Translations under genes and position numbers: made by a program
Shown: one piece after another, positions 1-13,329 of the stretch
Layout of the letters: every line of letters begins with the position of its first letter
Numbering within the stretch: the stretch's first letter is position 1
Source: Zhengitettix transpicula
Taxonomy: Eukaryota; Arthropoda; Insecta; Orthoptera; Tetrigidae
NCBI GenBank assembly: GCA_037074705.1
Contig: CM073594.1
Span: 58,276,509-58,340,508, forward strand
DNA length: 64,000 nucleotides
Reading direction: 5' to 3'
Notes under the pieces: model-generated
What the model was told of the DNA's origin: nothing
Seen by the model: only the letters and a program-made list of their open reading frames with translations
The model's database searches: none

Positions 1-1287
1 CACGGCAGTAAGTAATATGCAGTTGCAAAGTGAGTGTTTGCATTTAGAAAGTCTTATTTGAGGACTACTTCCATTTCACGCAAGTCGTCAACATAGTTAT
101 GTCTGAACTTCCGCTACAGATATAGAGCGTTGCAACACGCTTCCTTGTTTTACGTGCGTCCACGGTGTTCGCCAGGTTTCGATATATACACAACCATTTC
201 CTGAGCTGCTGTTAGGGAAACTTGTCCTGTATGATTTTTAGTTTTCATTCTTCTAAGAAGTCTGTCCAGAGTAGAGCAACAAGTGTGGATGACAGTGGGC
301 AGGAAACTAAGGACTAGGGGAATTGGTGAATGGTTTGACTAAAAGTTGGACGACTTCTCGAGGCTAAGATTCCAAAGGACACGTGAGTAAAATAATAGGA
401 AAACCGCAAGGATTAACTGTATGAATCTAGCAGTCGAGAATATCTGGTTACACGAAATAATTCGAAAAATAGGCTCTAATTAGCTACGTTTTAAGTGATT
501 TTGAGGACGTATAAATGAGACACTGGGTATTTAGATTGGAGAATATTTAAAAACTAAAGTCGAAATTCTCAGAAGCTGCGTCTTGCGGTGTTCTGTTCCG
601 AGCTGGATAAGCAGGTGGCTCAGATAATGGCCGTCTATTAGTCTTTAGACTACTTCTGCTCCGGGGATATTAACATAAGTATGTCCGCGGCCATTCTACT
701 AACTCAAAGAACTAATATTTGCATACACTTGCAGCTATCACATGTCCATGTTTTAATTCTGCTTTCTCCCGCTGTCTGATTATGTTGTTAGCCTAGGCCT
801 ACATGCTAAAAGCAGCCATTTTTAGAAAACTTTTTCTTTGGAAATAATAGTTCTTTGCCGTTGATCATACCAAAATAATTTCGTCAGACCTCAAAATATT
901 AAATTTTATAAGAAGTTGATCGACGACCCATCCGCCCCTGTTGAGTAATTTAATTATTAATTTCAAATGACTCAATATCCATGGTGTTACAGGAGTCAAA
1001 CATTTGATTGTCCGAGCCAATTTCGCCAATCATCTGTTGAGATAATGTATTAATTCAGGTTATTTAAATTGAAATAAAATTACTTTTTCATTCAGTTTAA
1101 TTTTTCAAATTAAACACGCAATTAGGTTTTGGAATTAGGTCGAATGGATTTGCCCAGTGGATAATTATATATTTTTGTTATATTTCTTTTCTTTTACAAT
1201 GTGTGGTATGTTATTAGTTGAATAGACGTTTCAGATTTCAGTAAAATTTAGTCAAAGACTTAATTCTTTTGTCATTTTTATTATTTT
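1..1287. other. No gene recognised
   Basis: AT-rich intergenic sequence without a convincing reading frame, RNA gene or repeat on either strand. Confidence 0.6.
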
Positions 1288-2052
1288 ACTAGCTGGGTGC
1301 TCGGCGTTGCCCGTGTATTTATTTCTATCAACCCCAAAAAATTATTTAATTATATATTAATCTGTAGTAAAGAAGTGATTTAACCTATATCTAAATGTTC
1401 CTAGTTCAGTACATACTTTCGACCGATAGAGCATTAATTCAACAGCTATAAGATACATTGAATTTTATTGCATCAATACCAACAAACATCCCTTCGAATT
1501 TCTTCTTAAAATATTCCTTGAGCATTGCAGGATACAATTGTCTCTCAGTCTTCAGTCATTATGAAAGATTAAATTGATGGCATTCTTAGCTAGGTTCACA
1601 ATATAAACAAACGGTCGCCATATTGTAGTCACTAATATGTCACGAAAATTAACTTAAATTTTCCTCAAGGATAGTTATTTCCTAATGTTTTTTTTTATCA
1701 TCATTCGATGGAGTATTAGTGGATAAAATTATACTTAATATTCAATGAAAATATTTCTGCTTTATTTCATTATGGGAAAAGGAACTATTCCCTTTGTTCG
1801 TCGCGTAGTAACGTCTGTGTCGCGTGACGTCATGGTCTCTTGGAGAGCAGTAATTTAGCACAAAATGATCACGTTTTTAATTATAATTCTTTCCACCTTT
1901 ATGCTAGAGATGTCACCCCCACAGTACCGTTTCTCGTAATTTGAAGAATGTGTACCAATTTTTGTTGGTATCTGTCCACGCGTTTAAATTTGTATAGAAA
2001 TCAACATAAATACATACGTACAAACAAATATACATCCTTTTTTATTATATAG
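1288..2052 (-). mobile_element. Non-autonomous repeat, rolling-circle (Helentron-like) class tentative, copy 1
   Basis: Starts actagctgggtgctcggcgt and ends in an A/T-rich ttttttattatatag. The next copy begins immediately at 2053 with almost the same first 25 bases. The copy at 31288-32070 shows the same ends in the other orientation. No protein-coding frame. Arthropod elements with an AGCTAGT/G-C-hairpin end and a TCTATATATAAAA end are, from memory, often classed as Helitron/Helentron derivatives; I cannot verify that here. Strand is given as the orientation that puts the CTAGT end 3'. Confidence 0.45.
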
Positions 2053-2653
2053 ACTAGCTGGGTGCCCGGCGTTGCCCGAGATGACATTTATCTATAACCA
2101 TCCATAAGACTCCAATTTTGGTTACTTTTGCGCTATTTTTATGTAAAGCTCCTCGAACCCTATCCCTAAATGTGCTCACCTCCCATGCCGACGGGGGATG
2201 AAGTCATTGACTAAATATATCCGCCGTTTTTACATCTTAGAAGATGACCACCCCCACAAATATGCAATAATGAAAAATAATGAATTCCCCGCAAAAATCG
2301 GCCGATTACATTGTCAGAAAATTTATTCCCCCGCCTAACACCTCCCAAACCCGTCGCGTTACCCAGGTTGTCACAATTAGATTCAGCGACATTCATAGTC
2401 TCGGAATTGATTCGATTCTCGGTTGTTTTTGCGGGATTTTATTTAACGTACCTCCACCCCAACCCTAAGCTTGCTCCCCTCACAGGGGTTAAATTATACA
2501 CAAACAACATCGGTATAAATACTATCAAAGTAATTAACCCCAGGAAATAATTATCGCAAATATCGACCGTTTAACATGTTTGAAATTTTTCACCCCCGAC
2601 AACTCCCGCTTCGGGGACTTAAACGGTCAAGTTTAATGTCATAATTAAACGCA

Positions 2654-3262
2654 GTGACAATCCTGATAGTTTCAGGTTTCTTTCTATCTAATGCTACTTC
2701 CACGCCAACCCTTAAGGGTGCACGCTTCCGAGTCCGAAAGGGGTTGAAATTACACACAGAGAACATGTAGGGAAATTTCATTAATCTAATTCATCCCGAA
2801 ATATGTTTAATTGACGAAAAAAAAGCCGGTCAACTCATCCCAACCCAGCCGATACCCGCGCGTTGTCCAGATTGTCATAAACAAATTCAGCAACATCCAT
2901 TACCTTCGGTTTGACTCGAATCTCGGTTGTTTTCCCGTTATTTTCAAGGAAATTAATTAAATTCAGTGACATTCCCGATAGCTTCTGGTTTCTTTTTATG
3001 TAATGCTACTTCACGCCCACCCTTAAGGGTGCACCCTTATGAGTCCGAAAGGGGTTGAATTTATACACAGAGAACATGTAGGGAAATTTTATTAACGTAA
3101 TTCATCCCGATATATATTTAATAGACGCAAAAAACAGCCGGTCAACTCATCCCAACCCAGCCGATACCCGCGCGTTGTCCAGATTGTCATAAATAAATTC
3201 AGGGACATCCATTACCTTCGATTTGACTCCAATCTCGGTTGTATTCGCGTTATTTTATTGCA
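2654..3262. repeat. Two tandem units of about 312 bp
   Basis: The segment containing caactcatcccaacccagcc occurs at 2831 and again at 3143, and the surrounding sequence (aacatgtagggaaat, cagattgtcataaa, cattaccttcg) repeats in the same order with few differences. Confidence 0.8.
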
Positions 3263-3560
3263 GCGTTCCTCCATCCAACACCTAAAAGTGCTCTACTGAT
3301 AGTCCCGACCCGCTTCTGGGGGTGGTAGACGCGTCTCACCCCAACAGTCGGTAGAAACACTATCAATATCTGTGACCCCTAAAAATATTTATCCGACTGA
3401 AATATCGACTGTTTTAGCATGTTTAAATATTTCAACCCCCGTCCGCCCCCGCTTCTGGAGGTGGTAGACGCATCTCACTCCGACAGTGTTTGTTTCCTGG
3501 TCGCAAATAACACGTGTACGAAATTTGGTGAAATTTTCTCCAGCGGTGTAGATTTGTATA

Positions 3561-3645
3561 ACGAACATACAAATATACAAATATACAAACATACAAATAT
3601 ACAAACATTCTTACATACATACATACATACATACACTCATTTTTA
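3561..3645. repeat. Microsatellite (ACAAATAT/ACAT)n
   Basis: Imperfect tandem run of acaaatat and acatac units following gtgtagatttgtataacgaa. It marks an end-like junction of the repeat element; the same arrangement recurs at 5237-5330. Confidence 0.85.
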
Positions 3646-4097
3646 TTTATTAAATTAAACGTCGTTATTAATGGAAACAACATCGGTTAAAATAGTATGA
3701 ACAACACCACCCCTAAATCTGCTACTTTCCCGTGGTGGAAAGGGTTGAATATTTACTCATATCACATCGGTAGAAACACTATAAATCTAGTTTACCCATA
3801 AACACATAACATTTTGGCAGTTTTAGAATAATAGACAATTCTCACCCCCAGCCCTAAGCAAGCTCACCACTAAAGTCTAAAGGGATTTATATTTTCAACA
3901 ACATCCTTTGAAATAGTATTCACGTAATTCTCCTCCACGAACGCGCAAGAACTGACTATTTATCTCCCCTTCCGACCCCCACCCTTTTGGGTTAAATGGG
4001 CAATTAAAAATATTTATCCGAAGTAAACTCACTGACATCCATAACCTTCGATTTGACTCCAAACTCGGTTGTATTCGCGTTATTTTTCTGTAAAGCA

Positions 4098-5225
4098 ACT
4101 CCACCCCAAACCCTAAGGGTGCCCTTTTCCCAGGGTGTAGGAGATGAATATTATATTCAGATAACATCGGTAGAAACACAATCAATATCTTTGACCCCGA
4201 AAATATTTATCCAAATCTAATACCTGCTGTTTCAGCATGTTTAAGTATTTCAACCCCCGTCCACCCCCGCTTCGTAGACGCGTCTCACCCCGACAGTGTT
4301 GTTTTCCTGGTCGCAAAGAACCCGTGTACGAAATTTGGTGAAATTTGCTCCAGCCGTAAAGATTTGTATTCTCCACCCCAAACGCTAGGGGTGCTCTTTC
4401 CCCAGGCTGTACAGGTTAAAAATTATATTCAGATATCATCAGTGGAAAGACTATAAATATCTTTGACCCCTAAAAATATTTATCCGACTGAAATATCGAC
4501 TGTTTTAGCATGTTCAAATATTTCCATCCCCGTCCACCCCCGTCCACCACCGTCCACCCCCGCTTCTGGGGGTGGTAGGCGCGTCTCACCCCGACAGTGT
4601 TGTTTTCCTGGTCGCAAAGAACCCGTGTACGAAATTTGGTGAAATTTGCTCCAGCAGTGTAGATTTGTACTCTCCACCCCAAACGCTAGGGGTGCTCTTT
4701 CCCCAGGGTGTATAGGTTGAAAATTATATTCAGATATCATCAGTGGAAAGACTATAAATATCTTTGACCCCTAAAAATATTTATCCGACTGAAATATCGA
4801 CTGTTTTAGCATGTTCCAATATTTCCACCCCCGTCCACCCCCGCTTCAGGGGGTGGTAGGCGCGTCTCACCCCGACAGTGTTGTTTTCCTGGTCGCAAGA
4901 ACACGTGAACGAAGTTTGGTGAAATTTGATCCACCAGTATAGATTTGTATTCTCCACCCCAAACGCTAGGGGTGCTCTTTCCCCAGGGTGTAGGGGATGA
5001 AAATTATATTCAGAAAACATCAGTAGAAACACCATCAATATCTTGGACCCCTAAAAATTATTATCCGACTAAAATATCGGCTTTTTTAGCATGTTTAAAT
5101 ATTTCAACCCCCGTGCATCCCCGCTTCTGGGGGTGGTAGACATGTCTCACCCCAACAGTGTTTGTTTCCTGGTCGTAAAGAACACGTGTACGAAATTTGG
5201 TGAAATTTGCTCTACCGGTGTAGAT
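4098..5225. repeat. Four tandem satellite-like units of about 280-300 bp
   Basis: ctccaccccaaac starts units near 4098, 4371, 4672 and 4952. Each runs through gtgctctttccccag, tatctttgacccct, cgactgttttagcatgtt, ccgcttctgggggtggtag and gaaatttggtgaaatttg before the next. The units are highly similar, implying recent tandem duplication within the element. Confidence 0.85.
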
Positions 5226-5236
5226 TTGTATAACGA

Positions 5237-5330
5237 ACATACAAATATACAAATATACAAACATACAAACATACAAACATACAAACATACAAACATACAA
5301 ACAAACATACAAACAAACATACATACACTC
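5237..5330. repeat. Microsatellite (ACATACAA)n
   Basis: Imperfect tandem acaaacat units directly after gtgtagatttgtataacgaa, near the end of the 2053-5343 element. Confidence 0.85.
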
Positions 5331-5343
5331 TTTTTTATTTATA

Positions 5344-8300
5344 AGATTGGTTTCATTTTTGCGACTAAAACAGTCACCAACTCAATTTCGCGTGATGCCT
5401 GGTGTAAGAAGTTTCTCGATATTCTCAGCTTGAGTATAATTTTCGCGCAGTCTTGGCACGGTCTCTCGATGGTTAACATTTGATGGGGGTCGCAATTCCT
5501 GCATTCGTCCCTTCTATAGGGCATGGGACTTGAATTATTGAGGCGGCCTGCGGGTTGGCCTGAGGATATTTATTTCCAGACGGGCCGTTGCCGTAATTTT
5601 GGAATGTTGCCACGTGGTTTGAGAAAGTTTCTTAGTGAGCTCTGTGTTCTTTGCCACGACGTGCTCACGTTTCATTGTGTTGGCGTCCGGCTCGGTTTAT
5701 TTGGATTTGTCACTATTCGACCGACACTGCGGCACTTAATTTCGTTGCCTATAAACTATTCCAACCAAAAATTGTCGAAACTCAAATATTGAGTTAATAC
5801 GTAGACACTAGTAGAATAGTTTTTCTTCGTATCCCTTGTTTGTGCTATGGAGAAGAAGAGGGGTACAACGACGTAGTATAACGCAATTTAATACCCGAAG
5901 AATTTCTTTACAAATTTAAATTGAAGTGTAGGATAACGAAACTTAATTGTAGTAATTAACTCCGTATTTCATATGGTATTGTTTATCCAACCATCGCTGT
6001 CACTTGGGTATAAAACTTGAGGGTATATTTCTCAATCGTTAGCAACTAGCCTATCATTTCTTTACTCTTTCCAAACAACGTACCTTGAAACTGGAAAAAT
6101 CTCTTGTATGCATCGAGGTTTATTACGCATTACCGCCCCCCCCCAATACGTCCCATCCTGTTTCAATGTCGTTACACTTGTATCTACCGGACGTCTTCAT
6201 TAGGTCTCCACGGAAAATTGCGATTAATTTTTTATATATACGTAAAATAAAAACATTGCATATTGTTGTCCAATTTACGAGTCTCTGTACGTTGAGCTTG
6301 TTTAACGCGATGTATCGATGTTCGCTCTCTCGCTTAAACGGGCTATTCTTGCACGTGCTCTATTAAATTTTTTGCAGCAGAGTATTTGGAGGTTTATCCG
6401 CGCATAAATTCTGCAGTGTACGTCGCCAATTTCAGATAACTGGAACTTTTCGCATATTTTCTGAATGATTTGGTGATAGCACCTCATATTTTCAGTTTGC
6501 CATTTATTTTAATCTAGTTTTTATGTATCCTATTTTTCATTCAATGACTATCCATACAGAGTCTAGATGTGAGTATCGTCTCGTACCATTTTGCAAACGA
6601 GAACATTATCAGTTTAGTTTAGCCTCTTGTGGAATTTTATTTGCCTGGTAAAGACACAGTTGAATTGCTTTTATGTGATATTCTAATTGATATGAGATTT
6701 TACTTGAAATTCTCTACTTGCTTATACTGAATTTCGCACCCTAAACTATTTTTTGAATAAAGAGTCTACAAATTTGATTTTTTAACTACTTCTGCCTAAT
6801 TTCTTTTCAAGTGCTAGACTTTTATGCTGTTGTCATGCTAAATTATTTATTTATATAAAGTTTCATGTATTTAGCTTGTTTTAAAGATTTTGTTACACAT
6901 TTTTTAATCAAAACAATTTAACAAGTAATAGAAATACGGATATATAATCGATAAAAATACAGACATAAATGAGAGCTAAATAAATTCCAAACAACGTGGC
7001 TACTAATTTAGAAAAATACAATTAAACAATTTAAATTTAAAAACATTTAAAACACTGGGACCGCGTAGGAGGGAGAAACATATATTTTTGTACACATTTG
7101 GATTTTAACACGTTGAAGTCAGTATTAAATCTTTACGTCTTATAAATTTGCGAAACTCTCAGACTAGACACGTCGTCCTGCAGCTGTTTTGTCTGGCTGT
7201 CTCGTGCCGTAACTCTGGTCCCAGAAAGAATAAGTAAATGACTAATTTTGTGTCTCCTTCCCTCTCAGAAGCTTTAAATCAAACTCTGTAACTCTATGCC
7301 CTTTTGAAAACTCCGTTCCCTCTGTCAGGGTCAAAGTTTTGTGGTATTTTTACTGTACCTGTTAAAATAAGGTACAGCATTTAAGCGAATCGGACTTCTG
7401 TGCTGTTTTTTCCACTATTTATCGAAATGTGAAGGTGAAATGATATTTCTCTTCAGATCGTTTTGCATAGTGGGTTCGTGTGTGACCAGTTCAGCTTCAG
7501 TAACCACATACTTTACAATGGATCAACAGAATTACAATTCTCACTAATTGGTTCTTCTTTAAATGCCATTCCCACTATTCAGTTCTTTCGACAGAGACCG
7601 GGCGTGCTCAATTGCGGACTCCTTCGCCTCGTGTTCCTTTAACTCGGATCGATACCCGCCACTTTGTTCTGTGCGCACAGACGTTCATGAAATAACTTTA
7701 CACGCCTTCATTTGCATCGTCGCTTAATATCGCATTCGCGATTACCGTTTGAACCTTGGCTCGGTCGTCTCTGTGATGTTTGTGGGGCATAATGTCGAAG
7801 GGGACGTAAATACTCCTCTGTGATCGGGAAGGTGGCTATGTTTAGAACTTTTTCGTGACGCGTTTGCTCTTGATATGTCGAAGAGGGGGGTGGGGGGGGG
7901 GAGACTGCTCCATTTTCGGCAATGGCGTGCTATAAAGTTCGCAAAACAGCAGTCAACGCTTCTGAATTACGGTCTTGTCCAGGAATATTGAAAGCCAATG
8001 CGTTTCTCCGGAGGTCCCATGAATTCGTTAAAGATCAGCTTTGTCCTGTAAACTGACAATGTCTGTTAACATCCTAGATTTCTGCACATATTCGCAGCTC
8101 AGACAGATGCACGTGGCGGAGACGAACCAAACTCGGTTCAGAAGCAAAATAAAACTATTTTCTGAATAATTTAATTGTAACAATGGTACTAAACCTTCAG
8201 TATCTACAAAACAATAACCTGGTGGTTAATAAATTCCAACTTACTCGTGTTACAGAATGGAATGCATTTATTTAAATAAATTCAGGATTTTTTTGCAGGC

Positions 8301-11100
8301 CAAGGAACGTTTATTAAGTGTGTTATGCCAATATCAAGGCACTCTTCACTGATACCATAAAATAATTCTTCCGAAGGGTTCCATTATAACTTGTCGCTTT
8401 TATTTGTTTATATCGACACTTGTAAAAATTTAATTTCTACTACTGTATTTCGATTGGGAAATACGATCTCGCCATAGGCTGGTAATAGACTTCCGAAAAG
8501 TGGAATATTTGTGAAAAATCTTGTTTTTCACGTTTGACCTTCACCCGAAACACTTGTTGGTCTGGCTGTTATCGATCGACGAAAATCGAATCGTACGCAC
8601 ACGTAATTACATTGTTTCCCGTCATTTCGAGTGCATGGAAGTAAAAACCTTTGGAAGTTTAATGGAAATATATATATATATCTTCAGAAATAGTTGGTCT
8701 TGATCCTTAATTTTCATTTTAAAATTTCTCACCATTATTCATTTTTGAGGTGTATTCTAGGTTTGACTGTAATTTTCCTAGTGTTGAAGCTTGCTTCTCA
8801 GTTTCACTTTGATTGTTGGTATCCGATATTCAAGCTTCGATCCAAGCGGCATTAGTCTACCATTTTTCACAGTGTCCATTGTCTGCAGACGGCGCCTCGA
8901 AGAATGGCGAATCCACGTTTTCGGGTCAAACTCTATGCTCAGTCGATAAAAGCAGGTCTATTGTGCTCGCGTCTATCGAATATGCTAATTGACCATTTCT
9001 ATAGGAATTATCAAGGTCTGGTTACAACTTCTGTCTCAAAAAAAATAAATATATCCTGTCGCTTGTTCTTGGAAATGACTCATCCTGATTGTCGGCTTCC
9101 CGTATTTACTGCGTAGGTTTCGATGTGCAATTGTGAGGGAAGAACCGTAATTCTTTAAAGTCTTTTATGTCTAATCCCTGCCACATTTCTAGACTATCGT
9201 CGAGATCATGCACTTCGGTTTTACGACCAAAGGACTCTTGATAAGATTAACCGCTCGTCTGGCTTGTCAAGTGAAGGTATATATTGAGATACACCATCTC
9301 AATAATTTTTGCGACGTAGAACAGTTTCGTCATCGCAATTATAAATTTATTCCTTGAATTTTCGTTCGACTGGACAACGTGCACAAATTTATTTCCCTAC
9401 GATGGAGATTTTCTAAAGGTCTAAATTCATAAAGTATAAATTTTTTACTTAAGTTTTCCCCCAATGAATAGAGAGAAAGGTTTCTTAAGCTCAAGCAATA
9501 GAGGCCATTAAATTAATCTATCAGGATGGGAAAATCTCTACTTGACCAGGTGGAAGCTCTACCAACTGACCTCCAGATCTCGTACAAATTCCTCCACCCA
9601 ATATTTTCGGTTGCAACTAACATTGCCTCTAAATTTTATACAGTATTTATATACAAAATTATTAAACTGTAGAACCTGAAGAGATCGTAAAACAGGAATA
9701 AACGTAAAATTAAAATGTTGTTAAAAAGAATTATTTTTGACTTAAGGCAGCTGATTTATATTTATTTCGGATATATAATTATTATTAAGAAAATAAATTG
9801 TTCACAAAGGGGGAAAAGATCGACGGATCGCCTTAGAATTACAGAAAGAAAATTCTAGTGACACAAAAAATAATTACAGAGACTTGCTAAACTATTGTAC
9901 TTCGCATAAATGTTTATTTTAACATGGCTGATGATAATTTGAATTCGTAGATGCCGAAGAATTATTCTAACAAGTAGCAACTCTTGCCAGCTCTGAGGAT
10001 CCATTCAGAATCTTGAAACACGAATTCATTATCCCCGCCACCGGAACTTGAAAGAAAGAAGCAAACAATTCTCATTGTCTTACGGATGAAAATGATAAAA
10101 ATTCTTTGTGCGTGTTTAGTAGGTAGTAATCCAGCATCTTTGAAGGATTCTCTTGGCGGATCTGCTTGACCGGCCTTGGAGCAAGCGACTTGTGTGGCGC
10201 CGTTATTGTTCGCCTGGGTGTCTCTTGGGAAGATTTGTGGCACTCCTTCAGAAACCTAATGTAGATACAAATACGTACGATGCGTCACTGAGTAGTGATT
10301 TTTTTTGTTTTTCGAATGTTATGCCATTGCCACTTTAAAACTTTGATGAGCAGGTAAAACTATTATATTTTGTACGTAATACGCAATCTCGCTTTATTTC
10401 ACGTCGACAGCAATAAATCGGAAGGGAAAGTGTGTAACGCGTTGAAGAATTTTATTATGCTGTACCATAAGGACTGTCACGATAACCCGTTCCTGCTGAA
10501 TAAACCTCTGTATCATGTCTTATTTGGTGTATAGATGATGCAGTGAATTTTTTCGTTCGCGAAATATGAATCTGGTAAAAATAACAGGTGACGTAATTAA
10601 TGACCGATCGGTTTAGAAACTGTCGTTTGAACCATTGTGGATGAAAAGTTGAGAACGTTGGTGATTGCAGGAAGGGTATTAACGTCAAAGTCTCCGGACG
10701 AAAAGTTAACTTTAATAAATAAAAAAAACCAGTAATTAATCCTAGTCTCGTGTTACCAGATCTCGCAGAGTTTTCGTGTCATTGGTAAAGTGACCCGTTA
10801 GTTACGTTTTACAAATGAAATATGTAATAATTCCCTTTAAACTAGCTTTCCGTGTTGCTATATTTGTCTGTTTTGGAACCTTTTTAATTACCCGCAGAAT
10901 GAAGCTTCCAGTTATAGCCGCGTGGCTCTTCCAGGCAACTGTTTTAGTGAAATATAATATGGTATTAATGTATAATATTTATCGCAGTTTAATTCCTACT
11001 CTCATTGTCATCGACGTGCTGGTTAGACTTTATGGTGGGGTAAGGGAATATAGGACCGGGACACAATATTGGTCCTTGTGGTGCGACACACATTATTAAA
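5344..11100. other. No gene recognised
   Basis: AT-rich sequence with only short, unconserved reading frames. There is a G-run (gggggtggggggggggag) near 7885. Nothing else supportable. Confidence 0.5.
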
Positions 11101-11139
11101 GTATCATTCACTTGGATATATATTGTAATGCCTTGAAGG

Positions 11140-11400
11140 TAAGGCATTGTTTGTGTCTGATTAATGGTCTGGACTGCCAGAGGGCAGCTTGTAATGTGTT
11201 TACTTAGGATTGGTCTTGAGAATTCAGAGCAATGCACGGGCGGGTGGCCTGTCGCAAAATAAATCTGTTAAGGCAGGCATTGTTTCTGATAAATGGTTTG
11301 GATGGTTGAAAGTGAAATTTTGGTAGCGTGTTTACTTAGGTCTTGAGGGTGCAGTTTGGGCGATCTGGAGAATTTAGAACAGCGCACGTGCGAGTGGGGG
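11140..11400. repeat. Two imperfect tandem units of about 130 bp
   Basis: aaggcattgtttgtgtctga at 11141 and aggcaggcattgtttctgat near 11272 start two similar blocks, each continuing with gtgtttacttagg, cttgag and a gcacggg/gcacgtgcg segment. Confidence 0.6.
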
Positions 11401-11579
11401 TGAGAAGACAAGTCCAAAGTAATTGAGGGTCCTGTCTCGATGGTCGGCTTTGGGACAAGACTGAGTAGCTAACTATTTGCCAACTATGTAACTGCAGCTG
11501 CATAATGCAAATCTCGGGATAATGGAGGAAACTGTCAACGGCAGTTGCGACGTAGTTTTGGAACAAAGGAAAAAGGAAG

Positions 11580-12400
11580 AGACTGTGGTATATAAACGGA
11601 AGATAAGCTTTTGAGAAGTTAGTTGGTGTTAGTTAGAGTGGGAGAGGGGTGCTGTGAGCACAGAGACTGGAGAATTGTGAGTGAGTTAGTTATTCTGCGA
11701 CCATCGAAGAATGACTAAGACAGACATCGTTTAAGGGAGGAGAATGTTTTATAAGTTGCAGCCTGCGAGAGAAATAGCAAAATATTCAACGATAAACATT
11801 TTAGTTAGCTGAAGTCTAATCTGTTGTAATATCAAAATTAGACCACTGTCTTCGATGGTAGGAGACCAGGATACTGCATCCAGCGTCGAGTAGTTTTCAC
11901 CACGAGCAAGTGATATGTTCTTCACGAACGGAGAACCAGCTTTCGTCAAACCAACAGTGTGTGTTAGAGTCGGTGTTTAAAACGTCCAGTATATAAAGTG
12001 TGTGTGTGTGTGTGTACGAACGAGCCAAATTTTCCTGACTAATCGTAAGTTGAAATTTCATGGTATTAATGTGTGTAAACCGAATTTAAAGATACCACTC
12101 AGATATCGTTCTTTTCTTTTGTGTTGATAAAATAAACTCTTTAAATTTAAAGTCAATCTTGTAGAATAAGTTCGTCGATAATTAATTTCGTCTATGTCTA
12201 GACGAATAAATATTTCTTTTTAATTTAAAGATAAATGTTGGGTTCGTTGATTAAGTTAAATGTTCTGTCCGTTATCAAACCCAGTAAAGACCTTTGAGAG
12301 AATGAGATCTTTTTTAGAAATTTAAATGGTATAAATTGCTAATTTTTGGTAAATAAAATTAGTTTGTTTGTAAATTTAATCTTTTTATTTTTGACACGCG
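11580..12400 (+). mobile_element. LTR-like segment related to the neighbouring solo LTR
   Basis: Has tatataaa at about 11591, AATAAA near 12130 and the phrase atcaaacccagtaaagacc at 12276, which also occurs in the LTR at 12436-13317. Its borders are unclear. It may be an older LTR copy into whose end the younger LTR inserted. Confidence 0.35.
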
Positions 12401-12435
12401 TTTGATTATAACTATATATATATATACATATATAT

Positions 12436-13317
12436 TGTAGTAATTAGTAATTAATCCATTGTTATAATTGCAAAGTAAAGGACTCATTATTAGAGTATAT
12501 AAAGCATACACCGCGACAAAGCGGGCGGCGAGACAAAAGAACCATTGTTAAGACGTACGCATTCGAAATTCTACGAGACGAACAGCAGTCTACGGCGAGG
12601 AGCGAAAGAGTAAAGTTTGAGTCAACGAGGAGAGACGAGTTTAGTTGGTTGGACGGCATACACAGAGACGCGGGCAGATGTTCATCAAGTAAAGAGTGGC
12701 AGCCAAAACCTTATTAAGAGTGGTGTGGCACACAGAATTTCATCGAGTAAAGTTTGGACATATAATTCGATCAAGTAAAGGTCGCAGGAAAGTTTCTCAA
12801 TAAGTAAAGCCACAAGCAGTAACCTAATAATTTCCTGCCGCAGTAAAAAACTCAATAAGTAAAGAGACCGTCACCGATGTCACCGAGAGGAAGTTGTTAA
12901 TGATCTGACTGACCATTAATTCGGAAGGAGTAGCCGTTTCCAGCTGCGAGAACATCAAGTTTCGACAAGTGTTTTGGTAACCAATTTAAATTCAGTGATA
13001 TCCCCAAAAACGTGTGCACAGAAAACCCCAAAATTGAGACCTGGTCGGCCGTAAGTAAAAAAACTCTAAAATTTATTTGTAAACCATTTCTTTAAGATAC
13101 GTCAGATCGTTCTTCAATTATTTCTTTTCTTTAATTGTTTTGTTAGATAATTTAAATTCAAGTCACCCATTTATCAAACCCAGTAAAGACCCTGAGATTC
13201 TAAATATTATTGTGTAATTTTAAATTGTATATAACTTCATTAATAAATTTTGTTTAATTGTCAAATAAATATTCTTTTATTCAGCCACAGCCATTAGTCT
13301 ATTTTTAAATTATTACA
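12436..13317 (+). mobile_element. Solo LTR of an LTR retrotransposon
   Basis: Begins TGTAGTAATTAG and ends AATTATTACA, giving the TG...CA borders and short inverted termini of an LTR. AT-rich flanks (atatat on the left, atata on the right) could be a target duplication but are low complexity. Inside are tatataaa near 12497 and AATAAA/AAATAAA motifs near 13245-13270, as expected for an LTR promoter and poly(A) signal. No retroviral proteins adjoin it, so it is probably a product of LTR-LTR recombination. Confidence 0.6.
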
Positions 13318-13329
13318 ATATATAGTGTG

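Larger units (their letters stand above)
2053..5343 (-). mobile_element. Long repeat element of the same family with internal satellites, copy 2
   Basis: Begins actagctgggtgcccggcgt and ends after an (ACATACAA)n tract and tttttatttataag. The interior is made of related 280-310 bp modules rich in CCACCCC and GGGGTTGAAAT motifs, with no long coding frame. Short frames inside repeat the same peptides because the modules repeat. Class uncertain, as for copy 1. Confidence 0.5.

Noticed and set aside
3389..5324. Frames of alternating Tyr/Val/Cys/Met residues on the - strand
   Set aside because: Translations of the ACATACAA microsatellite and satellite modules.
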